Shown: positions 35,745 through 44,934, numbered from the stretch's first letter. The stretch: 64,000 nt of DNA from Acidovorax sp. sic0104 (GCF_019219095.1 NZ_JAHUWH010000009.1:62001-126000), one strand, 5' to 3'. The notes: generated by a model from the sequence alone, not told the origin. Numbers and translations are program-made.

Positions 35745-37436
35745 ATGTTCCAGAATTTCCGGCTTACCATGGCCTGGCTTCACACCTGGTTCGGCCTGGT
35801 GCTGGGCTTCGTGCTGATGGTCGTTTTCTTCTTCGGCTCGCTGTCGGTGTTCGACCGAGAGATCGACCGCTGGGCCATCCCCGCGACCCGGTTCGAGCCG
35901 CAGCCGATGCCCTCGTTCGACAAGATCCTGAAGCCGGTCTTCGAGGACATGAGGCCGAGTCCCGAAAACATCGAGGCCGCCAAGAGCCGCGTCAACGGGC
36001 CCATGGCGCAGAACTTTCCCGTCATCAACACCTGGGGCGCCTACACCACCCACCGCGACCCGGTGCTCGGCCTGTTCGCAGGCTATGAGCTGCCCAACGC
36101 CAAGGACCCGCACGACAACCTGATCTGGGGCAACCGCACCATCGATCCGCGCTCGGGCGCATCGCTGCCCGACGACCACCTCAAGATCGGCAGCCAGTTC
36201 TTCTACCCGCTGCACTACAGCCTGAACTTCAAGTGGAAGGACCTGGGCACCTGGATCGTGGGCTTCGCGGCACTGATGATGCTGGTGGCCCTGGTCAGCG
36301 GGGTCGTGATGCACCGCAAGATCTTTCGCGAGCTGTTCACCTTCCGTCCCAAGAAGCACACCCAGCGCAGCGCGCTCGACCTGCACAACCTCACGGGTGT
36401 GGTGGCCCTGCCGTTTCACTTCATCTTCGCGTTCTCGGGGCTGGTGATCTTCGGCGGCATCTACTTTCCCATCACCCACACGCAGTTGCACCCGCTGCAC
36501 GAGCTGCACGAAAAGCACGAGGCCGCCGAGACAGGCCTGCCGCACGAACGCGCCAACGTGGCCGGGCCCCTGGCCTCGGTCGATGCCATGGTGGCGCAGG
36601 CCCAGCGCCGCTGGGCCGAACAGGGCATGGCGGGCGATGTGGGCTTTCTGACCGTGCGGCACGTGGGCGATACCAATGCCTACGTAAGCATCTACCGCGC
36701 CGGCACCGACCGCATCGCGCTGGTGGGCAACGGCATCCACTTCAAGGCGAGCACGGGCGAGGTGCTGCGGGTGGACCCACCGCTGACCCCCGTGGCCAGC
36801 GTGAACACCTTCCTCACCGGCCTGCACCTGCAGCACTTTCGCCACTGGCTGCTGCGCTGGCTGTACGTGCTGGGCGGCCTGTCGGGTTGCGTCTGCATCG
36901 CCACCGGCTTCATCTTCTTCGTCGAAAAGCGCAAGCGGCAGCATGCCAAAGCGGGCGTGACCGGCGCGCGCTGGGTGGACGCCTTCGCTGTGTCCACCGT
37001 GACGGGCATCGTCATCGCCGCACTGACCATGCTGGCGGCCAACCGCCTGCTGCCCGCCGACCTGCCCGCGCGCGGAGACTGGGAGCAGTATGTCTTCTGG
37101 GCCGCCTGGGCTCTGGCGTTTGCGCACGGTATCTGGCGCACCGCCCCCGTCGCCAGCGCGCGCATGGCGCCCGCCTGGGCAGAGCAATGCTGGGCCATCG
37201 CCGTGCTGGGCGTGGCCGCCGTGCTGCTCAACTGGGTGACCACCGGCGACCACCTGATGCGCACCATCGGCACCGGCTACTGGCCCGTGGCTGGCGTCGA
37301 TCTGGCCATCCTGGCGAGCAGCGCCATCGCCGTGCTGGCTGCCCGCAAACTCAAGCGCCGCGCCCAGGGCCAGCTCACGGCGTCCAGCGCGGACGCGGGC
37401 GCTGCAGCCACTGCACTGGAGACCGCCCGTGCCTGA
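35745..37436 (+). CDS. PepSY-associated TM protein, possible ferric-siderophore reductase
   Basis: A 563-residue membrane protein of the PepSY_TM family. An N-terminal helix (LHTWFGLVLGFVLMVVFFFGSLSVF) with a His near the membrane, a periplasmic PepSY-like domain, and further helices around residues 165-185 (IVGFAALMMLVALVSGVVM), 215-240 (VALPFHFIFAFSGLVIFGG), 370-390 (WLYVLGGLSGCVCIATGFIFF) and three near the C-terminus. Conserved His residues in helices could bind haem; related proteins are thought to reduce ferric siderophores. Ribosome site AAGAGG precedes the start. It overlaps the DUF3325 gene by 8 bp. Confidence 0.9.
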   Translation: MFQNFRLTMAWLHTWFGLVLGFVLMVVFFFGSLSVFDREIDRWAIPATRFEPQPMPSFDKILKPVFEDMRPSPENIEAAKSRVNGPMAQNFPVINTWGAYTTHRDPVLGLFAGYELPNAKDPHDNLIWGNRTIDPRSGASLPDDHLKIGSQFFYPLHYSLNFKWKDLGTWIVGFAALMMLVALVSGVVMHRKIFRELFTFRPKKHTQRSALDLHNLTGVVALPFHFIFAFSGLVIFGGIYFPITHTQLHPLHELHEKHEAAETGLPHERANVAGPLASVDAMVAQAQRRWAEQGMAGDVGFLTVRHVGDTNAYVSIYRAGTDRIALVGNGIHFKASTGEVLRVDPPLTPVASVNTFLTGLHLQHFRHWLLRWLYVLGGLSGCVCIATGFIFFVEKRKRQHAKAGVTGARWVDAFAVSTVTGIVIAALTMLAANRLLPADLPARGDWEQYVFWAAWALAFAHGIWRTAPVASARMAPAWAEQCWAIAVLGVAAVLLNWVTTGDHLMRTIGTGYWPVAGVDLAILASSAIAVLAARKLKRRAQGQLTASSADAGAAATALETARA

Positions 37437-37767
37437 CGCCCTGCTGCTGGCCGCCGCCGTGGCCGTCAATGTGATCAGCCTGGGGTGGCTGGCCTTGTCG
37501 ATGGGTGTGCACTGGGAACAGGTGCGCGGCACAGAGCCCCTGCCGCGCAGCACCGTGCGCTCCCTGCGCTGGCTGGGCGCCGCGGGCCTGGTGGTGTCCC
37601 TGGCCCTGTGCCTGGCCGTGGACCACGCATCCATGGCCTCGCTCGTGTGGTTCATGGCGCTCGCAGGGGCCGCCCTGACCATCGCATTCACGCTGTCGTG
37701 GCGCCCTCGCGTGCTGGGCGTGCTGATCGCCTGGGTGCGGCGCAGCAGTGCAGGCGTGATCGGATAA
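37429..37767 (+). CDS. DUF3325 membrane protein
   Basis: A 112-residue protein with three membrane helices (ALLLAAAVAVNVISLGWLALSM, LGAAGLVVSLALCLAV, LVWFMALAGAALTIAFTLSW), third gene of the DUF3649-PepSY-DUF3325 set. It starts with GTG at 37429, inside the PepSY gene, with GGAGA eleven bases before. The function is unknown; the association with siderophore uptake comes from family context. Confidence 0.87.
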   Translation: MPDALLLAAAVAVNVISLGWLALSMGVHWEQVRGTEPLPRSTVRSLRWLGAAGLVVSLALCLAVDHASMASLVWFMALAGAALTIAFTLSWRPRVLGVLIAWVRRSSAGVIG

Positions 37768-37851
37768 AGGCCACTGCGCGACAGGCCGTCGCGTGAACCT
37801 GATGCGTGCTTACCGCTGGCGTTGGCCCAGGTGACGCGATGCGCGCGCCCT

Positions 37852-37877
37852 GGCTTCGACAGGCTCAGCCCGAACGG
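37852..37877. repeat. Family D 26-bp repeat, intergenic copy
   Basis: Begins GGCTTCGACAGGCTCAGCC and is the exact reverse complement of the copy inside the helicase gene at 13387-13412. Confidence 0.85.
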
Positions 37878-37944
37878 GTTGTGGAATACCGGGAGGCGAC
37901 GCTGCCTGAGCCCGATCCGCCACGCCCTCAACCACTGGCGCGCT

Positions 37945-38034
37945 CCCAGCGCCAGCGCCCCCGTGGAACCGGCTTCGCCGGGCCACCGGGGTGCGTCCCC
38001 CTCCGGGGGAAGCCGCGCAGCGGCTCAGGGGGAC
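37945..38034. repeat. Family C repeat, copy 3
   Basis: Runs from GCGCCAGCGCCCCCGTGGAA to AGCGGCTCAGGGGGAC and ends directly at the stop of the DUF1993 gene. Its first half resembles 45013-45064 (AGCGCCACCGTGGAACTGGC); the second half contains GTCCCCCTCCGGGGGA, a hairpin able to act as a terminator. Confidence 0.7.
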
Positions 38035-38547
38035 TTACAGCTTCCCCATGTAGTCCCGCTTGCCCAGCTCCACGCCGTTGTGGCGGGCCAGCGCGTAGGC
38101 CGTGGTCACATGGAAGAAGAACTGCGGCAGGCCGTAGTGCAGCAGGTATTGCTCGCCCACGAACTGCTTCTCCTTCGGGGTGCCGGGTTGCAGGACGATG
38201 TTGCGCGTGGCGGCATCTGCAAAGGCCTCCACCGGCAAGCCTTCGATGAAGGCCAACACGGTGTCGATGCGTTCGTTCAGTTCGGCAAAACCGGGGCGCT
38301 CGGCATCGGGGAACGACGGCACGGCCACGCCGGCCAGCCGCGCAGCCACGCCCTTGGCGAAGTCGCAGGCGATCAGCACCTGGCGCGCCAGCGGAAACAT
38401 GTCGGGGAACAGCCGCGCCTGCAGCAGCGCGTCGGGCTCGATCTTGCGCGCCGTGGCGTGGGCCTCGGTCTTGGCCAGGATGTCTTTGAGCGAATTGAGC
38501 ATCTGGCGAAGTACCGGGACGCTGGCGTTGTACAGGGGATAGGTCAT
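38035..38547 (-). CDS. DUF1993 family protein
   Basis: A 170-residue protein of the DUF1993 family, a DinB-like four-helix fold (MTYPLYNASVPVLRQMLNSLKDILAKTE, ARLFPDMFPLARQVLIACDFAKGVAARLAG, LLHYGLPQFFFHVTTAYALARHNGVELGKRDYM). Function unknown; some DinB-like proteins bind metal through His residues and act in thiol chemistry. Start at 38547 is the first ATG that begins family-like sequence. It stands alone between repeat-bearing DNA and a glyoxalase-like gene. Confidence 0.88.
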   Translation of the reverse strand: MTYPLYNASVPVLRQMLNSLKDILAKTEAHATARKIEPDALLQARLFPDMFPLARQVLIACDFAKGVAARLAGVAVPSFPDAERPGFAELNERIDTVLAFIEGLPVEAFADAATRNIVLQPGTPKEKQFVGEQYLLHYGLPQFFFHVTTAYALARHNGVELGKRDYMGKL

Positions 38548-38703
38548 GGCAGGGTGTCTTGTCTTGGGATGAAGCACAGGGAGGGGATGGTCAGCGCCCG
38601 GCGGCTTCGTGGATCTTGGCCTGCCGGGACCGGAGCGCATTGCAGCACATCGGCGCACTCCGTGCTGGCACACGACTTTTGCGCCCGCGCCAGACGGCAT
38701 CCA

Positions 38704-39096
38704 TCAAGCCAGTCGCTGTCGCAGCTGGATCACATTGCCTTCCGGGTCATGCCCATCGCAGGCCCGAAAGCCCCGCGCCTCCCATTCCTTGGCTGCGGGC
38801 GCAACGTGGCCGCCCAGCTCCGCAGCCCGCAGCCGCGCTATGGCCAGATCGGACACCGCGAAGAAAAGCTTGATGGGGACCTGTTCACGCACGGCCGGCG
38901 GCTGCGTGATGGTGATGGCCTTGCTGATGCGCGGCGGGATGGCGTGGACCACGATCTGCACAGCGCCGGACTCCAGCACGATGTGGTCGCCCTCGGCGTG
39001 CACCTCGGCCAGGCCGCAGAGCTGTTCGTAAAAATCGGCGAGCCGGCGGATGTCCTTCGCAAAGATGACAGCGCCGGACTGGGGCATGGTGGACAC
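38704..39096 (-). CDS. VOC/glyoxalase-bleomycin-resistance family protein
   Basis: A 130-residue vicinal-oxygen-chelate protein: SGAVIFAKDIRRLADFYEQLCGLAEVHAEGDHIVLESGAVQIVVHAIP in the first beta-alpha-beta module and the closing DGHDPEGNVIQLRQ in the second. The GTG at 39096 is chosen because AGGAG lies six bases before it; the next in-frame ATG at 39087 is 14-15 bases from that site. Substrate unknown. The family includes dioxygenases, glyoxalases and drug-binding proteins. Confidence 0.85.
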   Translation of the reverse strand: MSTMPQSGAVIFAKDIRRLADFYEQLCGLAEVHAEGDHIVLESGAVQIVVHAIPPRISKAITITQPPAVREQVPIKLFFAVSDLAIARLRAAELGGHVAPAAKEWEARGFRACDGHDPEGNVIQLRQRLA

Positions 39097-39211
39097 GGGG
39101 ATCTCCTGCAGTGGGTGAGTGAGCGGCTGGCCTGGCGGATGAACCAACAAGTCGATCGCCACCGCCATTCTCACTGCCAAAGCAGGCCAGCCGGGCCGTG
39201 CCCGGGCCCGC

Positions 39212-40474
39212 TCAGGCCGCCGCGGGCACCAGCGTCCTGCGCACCCGACGCACATTGAACGCGCTGGCGATCAGCACGCCCTGCACCACCGCCAGTCCCA
39301 GCAGCACCGCTGTGAAGCGGCCCTGGTCGAGCAGCACGCCGAACAGCAGCGGCGACAGCGCCTGGCCGATATCGAGGCCCGAATATACGATGCCGTAGAC
39401 GCGGCCGGTGGAGCCCTCCGGCGTGGAGCGCTTGACCAGCAGGTCGCGCGACGGCCCGGCGATGCCAGCGCAAAAGCCCATCACGCCAAACAGCACCGGC
39501 ACCAGCACGCCGGGCACCTGGACCAGCGCCAGCGCCACAGCCACGCAGGCCGCCAGGCCGAAACCGATGCCCACGATGCGCTCGCAGCGGGTAGGGTCGG
39601 CCGCGAGGAAACCGCCCAGCACCATGCCACCGGCGCTGGCGACCATGTAGACCGTGAGGCACATCGCCGCCAGTGCCACGGGCACCGCGTGCAGCTGGCG
39701 CGCGGCCTCGGGGGCGAAGGCCTGCACCACGTTCAGCGCCACGGCGTAGAAGAAGAAGAAAGCGAAGCACATCCACACGGCCGGGATGCGAAGGAACGCG
39801 AAGTTGCCGCCCTGCCCGGCCGCGCCCGCGGCGGCGGACTTTGCCGCGGGGCTCGGCGCAGGCAGGGGTGGCAGCGCCAGATGGCGGCGGCTGACCAGCA
39901 GCACCAGCAGCACCGCAAACGCCAGCACGCCCGCGCACACCAGCGCCACGCGCCATGAGGTGGCGATGGCGATCGGCACCAGCATGGCGGGCGCGAGCGC
40001 CCAGCCCAGGCTGCCGGTGATGCCGTGCACGCTGTACGCATGCCCCAGGCGCGGCGCGCTCACGCGGCGGTTGAGCAGCGTGTAGTCCACCGGGTGGAAC
40101 ACGCCGTTGCCAATGCCCGCGAGCACCGAGAACGCCGCCAGCATGGCGTAGCTGGTGCTGGCGGCGAAGCCGAAAGCGGCCAGGCCCAGCAGCGCCAGGC
40201 CGCCAAAGAGAATGGGGCGGGGGCCGAAGCGGTCCACCACGAAACCCGAGCCGGCCTGCACCGCGCAAGAGACCACGAAGAAGATGGTCATGAGAAAGCC
40301 CAGCTCGGTGTAGCCGACCTGGAAGGCGTCCTTAAGCCACGGGAACAGCGGCGCGAGCAGCAACTGGCTGTAGTGGCTGATGAGGTGGGCAATGCCCACC
40401 AGGCCGATGACGCTGGCATCGGCGCGCAGGGGAACGGCGGCGGTGGGAAGGCTGGCGGCGTTTGCGGAGTTCAT
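39212..40474 (-). CDS. MFS transporter
   Basis: A 420-residue major facilitator with about 12 helices. Start at 40474 (MNSANAASLPTAAVPLR). MFS signatures: FLMTIFFVVSCAVQAGSGFVVDRFGPRPILFGGLALLG after helix 2, GIGNGVFHPVDYTLLNRRV, and a central loop at about residues 195-225 rich in Pro and Ala between the two six-helix halves. It is divergent from an AraC-type regulator 131 bp away, a common arrangement of regulator and its efflux or uptake target. Substrate unknown. Confidence 0.92.
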   Translation of the reverse strand: MNSANAASLPTAAVPLRADASVIGLVGIAHLISHYSQLLLAPLFPWLKDAFQVGYTELGFLMTIFFVVSCAVQAGSGFVVDRFGPRPILFGGLALLGLAAFGFAASTSYAMLAAFSVLAGIGNGVFHPVDYTLLNRRVSAPRLGHAYSVHGITGSLGWALAPAMLVPIAIATSWRVALVCAGVLAFAVLLVLLVSRRHLALPPLPAPSPAAKSAAAGAAGQGGNFAFLRIPAVWMCFAFFFFYAVALNVVQAFAPEAARQLHAVPVALAAMCLTVYMVASAGGMVLGGFLAADPTRCERIVGIGFGLAACVAVALALVQVPGVLVPVLFGVMGFCAGIAGPSRDLLVKRSTPEGSTGRVYGIVYSGLDIGQALSPLLFGVLLDQGRFTAVLLGLAVVQGVLIASAFNVRRVRRTLVPAAA

Positions 40475-40604
40475 GGCGGCATCGTAGTATCGGGCCCGCG
40501 TTTCTGGAATGCGACGGAACGACAGGTTTCGGCGAATTTGCGCCAAACCGCTGATCCCGGGCCTGCCTGAATGCACCCGCTTCCTCCCAGCTCTCATCCC
40601 TGCC

Positions 40605-41426
40605 ATGGCCCGCACCAGCCAAGCCGCTCCCCTCGGGGACACCGACCCGTTCACCCCCACCGCCGCCAGCCCGGTGCGCGTGCGGGCGCGCGACATGCCG
40701 GCCGACACGCACTTCGAGCCCCACCGCCACGCCTGGGGCCAGCTGGCGTATTGCGCCAGTGGCGTGATCCAGGTGAGCGTGCACGACCCCTCCGCGCCCA
40801 CCGCATACATCGTTCCGCCCTCGCGTGCGGTATGGATCGCGCCCGGTGCGCTGCATGCCGTGGCGGTCCTGGAGGCAGCGGCCTTTCGCACCCTGTACAT
40901 CGACCCGAGCGTGGTGCCTGCCGACGGCGCGAGCTGCCGCGTGATGGCCGTCACGCCCCTGCTGCGCGAGCTGGTCTCCGCGCTGGACCCGGTGGGCGGC
41001 CCCCACCCAGGCCCGGCGCGCGAAGCCGCCCTGACCGCGCTGGTGCTCGACGAAATCGGCCAAGCAGAAAGCCTCGCTCTCGGCGTGCCCCTGCCCAGCC
41101 CGCACAGCGACAAGCGGCTGCGCGCACTGTGCCAGGCCGTGCTGAACGAGCCTGGGCGCTACGCCACTCTGCAGGCCTGGGCGGCCGACAGCGGCGCCAG
41201 CGAGCGCACCCTGTCCCGCCTTTTTCGCGCCCAGTTCGGCATGGGCTTTGCGCAATGGCGCCGCCAGGCCGTGCTGGCCCACGCCCTGCCCCGTCTGGCG
41301 CGCGGCGAGGCCGTGGGCGAGGTGGCTGCGGGCAGCGGCTACGCGAGCGAAAGCGCGTTTTCGGCGATGTTCAAGGCGGCCATGGGGCAGCCGCCGAGCT
41401 GGTTCATTGGAAAAAACACGGCTTAG
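40605..41426 (+). CDS. AraC family regulator with cupin N-terminus
   Basis: A 273-residue regulator. The N-terminal half is a cupin sensor (DTHFEPHRHAWGQLAYCASGVIQVSV, YIVPPSRAVWIAPGALHAV); the C-terminal half holds two HTH motifs (LQAWAADSGASERTLSRLFRAQFGMGFAQWRRQ and EVAAGSGYASESAFSAMFKAAMGQPPS). It is divergent from the MFS gene and very likely controls it. The stop codon TAG at 41424-41426 lies within the left end of a family A repeat, so the repeat may have fixed the protein's end. Confidence 0.93.
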   Translation: MARTSQAAPLGDTDPFTPTAASPVRVRARDMPADTHFEPHRHAWGQLAYCASGVIQVSVHDPSAPTAYIVPPSRAVWIAPGALHAVAVLEAAAFRTLYIDPSVVPADGASCRVMAVTPLLRELVSALDPVGGPHPGPAREAALTALVLDEIGQAESLALGVPLPSPHSDKRLRALCQAVLNEPGRYATLQAWAADSGASERTLSRLFRAQFGMGFAQWRRQAVLAHALPRLARGEAVGEVAAGSGYASESAFSAMFKAAMGQPPSWFIGKNTA

Positions 41427-41467
41427 CGCTTATCCAGCAAGCGCAGAAAGCTACCAAATTTATAGCA
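41422..41467. repeat. Family A repeat, copy 5 (inverted)
   Basis: CTTAGCGCTTATCCAGCAAG, CGCAGAAAGCTACC, then AAATTTATAGC. The AGCGCT module lies left and the GCTA..TAGC hairpin right, opposite to copy 1. It includes the AraC stop codon. Confidence 0.6.
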
Positions 41468-41555
41468 AATCATGGGGGAGACCTGGCGCACGCCCTTCTG
41501 TCCTTCTGTGCATGCGCGCGATGCCGGGCCATCGCGCAGGCACCGCCCACGCGGA

Positions 41556-41963
41556 TCAGCCCGGCGCGCCGGTTTGCTGCGCCAGCTCCATGGCGAACCG
41601 CCCATGGCCGACGGACCAGTCGGAGTAGTCGTTCTCGTGCATGAAGATGAACACATCGGCCGGGGCCACGCCCGCCATGGCTTGCAGGTTGCGGGCAATG
41701 GCGGCATACAGCGCGCGCTTCATCGCATCGCTGCGCCCGCGCCGCAGGGTGATCTCGACCACCACCACGCGGTCGGAGCGGGCAATGCCGTTGAAGGTGC
41801 GGCTGCAGGCGAAATCACCCGGCGCGTAGCCCGCCAGCAGGTTGAACAGTTCGTCCGGCGGCATGCCGATGCCGTCCACCAGTGCCTGGTGGATGCCTTG
41901 CACGATGGCCTGGCGCGTGGCGGCCGGCGTGTCTTGTGGAACGTTGGTGCGGATGAAGGGCAT
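41556..41963 (-). CDS. Tautomerase family protein
   Basis: A 135-residue protein of the tautomerase superfamily, long form (two beta-alpha-beta units). The catalytic N-terminal Pro (MPFIRTNVPQDTP, Pro2 after Met removal) is present. Other text: IVQGIHQALVDGIGMPPDELF and VVVEITLRRGRSDAMKRALYAAIARNLQ. Family members act on keto-enol or halogenated acids. It is divergent from a LysR gene 165 bp away, which probably regulates it. Confidence 0.9.
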   Translation of the reverse strand: MPFIRTNVPQDTPAATRQAIVQGIHQALVDGIGMPPDELFNLLAGYAPGDFACSRTFNGIARSDRVVVVEITLRRGRSDAMKRALYAAIARNLQAMAGVAPADVFIFMHENDYSDWSVGHGRFAMELAQQTGAPG

Positions 41964-42128
41964 GGTGTGGCCTGTATGTTCTTCAGAGTCAAATAAATAA
42001 TGTCGAGGTGCCCCGGGGCAGCCGGCACTTCCGGGCCGAACACTTCGGGAAGACGGTCATTCTTGCCACCTCACGCAGCCCTGGAAAGCGATGAATTCTC
42101 CGCGTGACCGCGCCATAAACTCACATAT

Positions 42129-43064
42129 ATGAGCCACCACCGACTGCCCCCGCTGAGCGCCCTGCGCGCCTTCGAAGCCGCCGCCCGCCTGGGCCGCATG
42201 ACGGCAGCGGCCGACGAGCTGTCGGTCACGCCCGGCGCGGTGAGCCGCCAGGTGCGCCAGCTGGAGCAGCACCTGGGGGTGGCGCTGTTCGACGGCACCA
42301 AGGCAAGGCCCACCCTCACCCCGGCAGCGCGCGTGCTGCAGCCGGTGCTGACCACGGCATTCGCGCACATCGCCGACGCCGTGCGCGAGGTCAGCGACGG
42401 CAGCCGTGGCCCGGTGGATGTCGCCTGCTTCAGCACCCTCACCGTCAAATGGCTGATCCCGCGGCTGTTCGACTTCCAGGCGCGGCACCCCGGCATCGAG
42501 GTGCGCCTGCGCACGACCGAGGCCGGCACAGGGGCCGGCCCCACGCACAGCGACGTGGCCATCACCGCCGAAGACTCCAGAGAAGATCAAGGTGCGCCGG
42601 GCTCCGGCACCACGGCGCGCCTGTTTGGCGAACACCTCGGCCCGGTGCTGAGCCCCGTATTGGCGGAGCGCGTGGCCCTGCGCGAGCCCGCCGACATGGC
42701 CAGCCCGGCCCTGCCGCCGCTCCTGTTGCAAACCCGCACCCGGCGCAACGCCTGGGCCATGTGGGCCGCCGCCACCGGCGTCCCGCTGCCCACGGCAGCA
42801 CCCACGGGCCCCGAATTCGAGCACTACTACTTCACCCTGGAGGCCGCCGTGCGCGGCCTGGGCGTGGCCGTGGCGCCCTGGCATCTGGTGATGGACGACG
42901 TGCAGGGCGGCCGGCTCGTGGCGCCACTGGGCTTCGTGGCGTCGGGCTTCGACTACGTGCTGCGGCGCCGTGCTGGCGCCCAGCCACGGCTCGACGTGTT
43001 CTGCGCGTGGCTGCAGGCGCAGGCCTCGGCCAACCCGATACCCCCAGGCCCGCAGGCGGGCTGA
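42129..43064 (+). CDS. LysR family regulator (GcvA-like)
   Basis: A 311-residue LysR protein: RLPPLSALRAFEAAARLGRMTAAADELSVTPGAVSRQVRQLEQHLGVALFDG HTH at residues 5-55, and an effector domain with GPVDVACFSTLTVKWLIPRLFDFQARHPGIEVRLRTTE and AVRGLGVAVAPWHLV. The style is that of the GcvA subgroup, whose N-terminus starts with LPPLSALRAFEAA. Divergent from the tautomerase gene; the flavin reductase gene starts 63 bp downstream on the same strand. Confidence 0.93.
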   Translation: MSHHRLPPLSALRAFEAAARLGRMTAAADELSVTPGAVSRQVRQLEQHLGVALFDGTKARPTLTPAARVLQPVLTTAFAHIADAVREVSDGSRGPVDVACFSTLTVKWLIPRLFDFQARHPGIEVRLRTTEAGTGAGPTHSDVAITAEDSREDQGAPGSGTTARLFGEHLGPVLSPVLAERVALREPADMASPALPPLLLQTRTRRNAWAMWAAATGVPLPTAAPTGPEFEHYYFTLEAAVRGLGVAVAPWHLVMDDVQGGRLVAPLGFVASGFDYVLRRRAGAQPRLDVFCAWLQAQASANPIPPGPQAG

Positions 43065-43127
43065 GTTGGTTCTACGATGGGGCTTCGTCCCTTGCATCCA
43101 CCCCTGCATCCGCCCCGCGCGCCCGCC

Positions 43128-43751
43128 ATGACCGACTCCCCCATCCACAGCTACGAACCCCGCCAGGGCCACGGCCTGCCGCACGATCCGTTCAATGCCA
43201 TCGTGGGACCGCGCCCCATCGGCTGGATCTCCACGCAGAGCGCGGCGGGTGCCACCAACCTCGCGCCCTACAGCTTTTTCAACGCGTTCAACTATGTGCC
43301 GCCCATCGTGGGCTTTGCGAGCATCGGGTTCAAGGACACAGTGCGCAACGTGCAGGAGACCGGCGAGTTCGTGTGGAACCTCGCCACGCGCGACCTGGCG
43401 GAGGCCATGAACCAGAGCTGCGCCAATGTGCCGCCGGACGTCAGCGAGTTCACGCTCGCGGGCCTCACGCCCCGGCCGTCCACGCGCGTGCGCCCGCCAC
43501 GCGTGGCCGAAAGCCCCGTGACCTTCGAGTGCCGCAGCACCCAGATCCTGCAACTCGAAGGTGCCGACGGCGTGCAGGTACCCACCTGGCTGGTGCTGGG
43601 CGAGGTGGTGGCCGTGCACATCGACAAGGCATTGCTCAAGGACGGGGTGTACGACACGGCCAACGCGGGCCACATCCTGCGCGCCGGAGGCCCGGCCGAC
43701 TACTTCACGGTGGGGCCCCAGCAGCTGTTCAAGATGTACCGGCCGCGCTGA
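43128..43751 (+). CDS. Flavin reductase-like FMN-binding protein
   Basis: A 207-residue split-barrel flavoprotein of the flavin reductase/DIM6-NTAB group: [46 protein letters not shown] (FMN-binding start) and TGEFVWNLATRDLAEAMN. The ATG at 43128 is used; the Pro-rich frame before it is leader. It may supply reduced flavin to an oxygenase or reduce a quinone or metal complex. Its gene follows a LysR gene and is convergent with a lipoprotein hydrolase gene. Confidence 0.9.
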   Translation: MTDSPIHSYEPRQGHGLPHDPFNAIVGPRPIGWISTQSAAGATNLAPYSFFNAFNYVPPIVGFASIGFKDTVRNVQETGEFVWNLATRDLAEAMNQSCANVPPDVSEFTLAGLTPRPSTRVRPPRVAESPVTFECRSTQILQLEGADGVQVPTWLVLGEVVAVHIDKALLKDGVYDTANAGHILRAGGPADYFTVGPQQLFKMYRPR

Positions 43752-43770
43752 GCGGCGCGCGCACGGCTCT

Positions 43771-44934
43771 CTACGGTTGCGACAACGGCGCGCACAGCCC
43801 AGCGGCGGGCGCCCGCGCCCACTGCTCGGTCCAGGCCCAGACCTGCTGCACGCCGTCAGCGCTTGCCGCCTCTGCGGCGCTGCGCTGCAGGCCATGGTCG
43901 GCGCCGTCCAGGCGCCTGCCGCAGTACGGCACGGTGCGCACCGAGGCCATCTGGGCAAAACGCTCGTACGCGGCTTCGGGCACCAGCGCGTCGTCCGCGC
44001 CCCATACCTGCAGCAGGGGCCAGGGGCTGCGCACCAGCGGCAGCGTGAGCGGCCAGGTCCACAGGTCGCGCCAGTAGCCCATGCTGCGGCCCTGTTGCAC
44101 GGCGGTGTCGGGCCGGCGGCCGGCCACTTCGCGGCCCAGGGCATCCCAGTCGTCCTGCACGCCCAGGCGCTGCGCCTGCAGCGCCCCGGCCTCCTGCGGG
44201 TCCAGGCCGCTGGCCGACAGCGCCACCAGGCCGGCCAGCTGCGGCACTTCAGGCGCCAGGGAAGGCAGCAGCTCGGCGCCCTCGGAGATGCCCACCAGCA
44301 GCTGCGGCAGGGGCGCCACGCCCTCGCGCGCGCGCTGCTGCGCATCGGCCACCAGGGCGGCGCGCGCATGGGCCAGCCAGGTGGAGAGGCGGTCCTGCTG
44401 CACGAACCCGGGCGCACAGTCGCCGGGCGCCGTGCGGGCCTGCGGGTCCACCCCCGGCTTGTGCAGCACCAGTACCTGGGCATGCAGCAGGCCGGCGAAG
44501 TAGCGCTCGGCAATCTGCCCCATGCCTGCACAGCCCGAACCGGGAATGACGATCACGCGGTAGCGCAGCGGTGGCGTGCGTTCGCCGCGCTGCAGCGCCT
44601 GCAACACGGCGCCGTCAAGGCCTGGCAGGGCGTGGGGAGCGAACGTGGGGGTCGGTATGCCCGCAGGCTCTGCGGCCTTGGAGGCCCCCGCTGTGGCCTG
44701 GCCGGGCGCCGGGTGTGCGTCTGCGGATGCGTCGGGTCCGTACACGTTGGCCAGCGACGGCGACGCGGCGGCCGCATAAAAAGTGGGGGGTGGTGCTGCG
44801 CAGCCCGCCAGCCCCAGCGCCACAGCGGTGGCCACGCAACAGGCCAGACCACGGCTGGCCGAGGGCCGCAGCGGTGCGGCGGACGAATGACGGTACGGGG
44901 CGGATGGAGAGGAGGGTTGCTTGACGTTGCGCAC
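43771..44934 (-). CDS. Alpha/beta-hydrolase lipoprotein
   Basis: A 387-residue predicted lipoprotein. The frame stays open upstream into a repeat, so the likely start is the GTG at 44934 (VRNVKQPSS). This gives a long basic n-region, a hydrophobic core and lipobox LGLAGC. Catalytic elements: YRVIVIPGSGC (oxyanion), GISEGAEL (nucleophile), VWGADDALVPEAAYERF (acid) and DGADHGLQ (His). The acyl or peptide substrate is unknown. Confidence in the hydrolase fold is good, in the start poor. Confidence 0.72.
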   Translation of the reverse strand: MRNVKQPSSPSAPYRHSSAAPLRPSASRGLACCVATAVALGLAGCAAPPPTFYAAAASPSLANVYGPDASADAHPAPGQATAGASKAAEPAGIPTPTFAPHALPGLDGAVLQALQRGERTPPLRYRVIVIPGSGCAGMGQIAERYFAGLLHAQVLVLHKPGVDPQARTAPGDCAPGFVQQDRLSTWLAHARAALVADAQQRAREGVAPLPQLLVGISEGAELLPSLAPEVPQLAGLVALSASGLDPQEAGALQAQRLGVQDDWDALGREVAGRRPDTAVQQGRSMGYWRDLWTWPLTLPLVRSPWPLLQVWGADDALVPEAAYERFAQMASVRTVPYCGRRLDGADHGLQRSAAEAASADGVQQVWAWTEQWARAPAAGLCAPLSQP

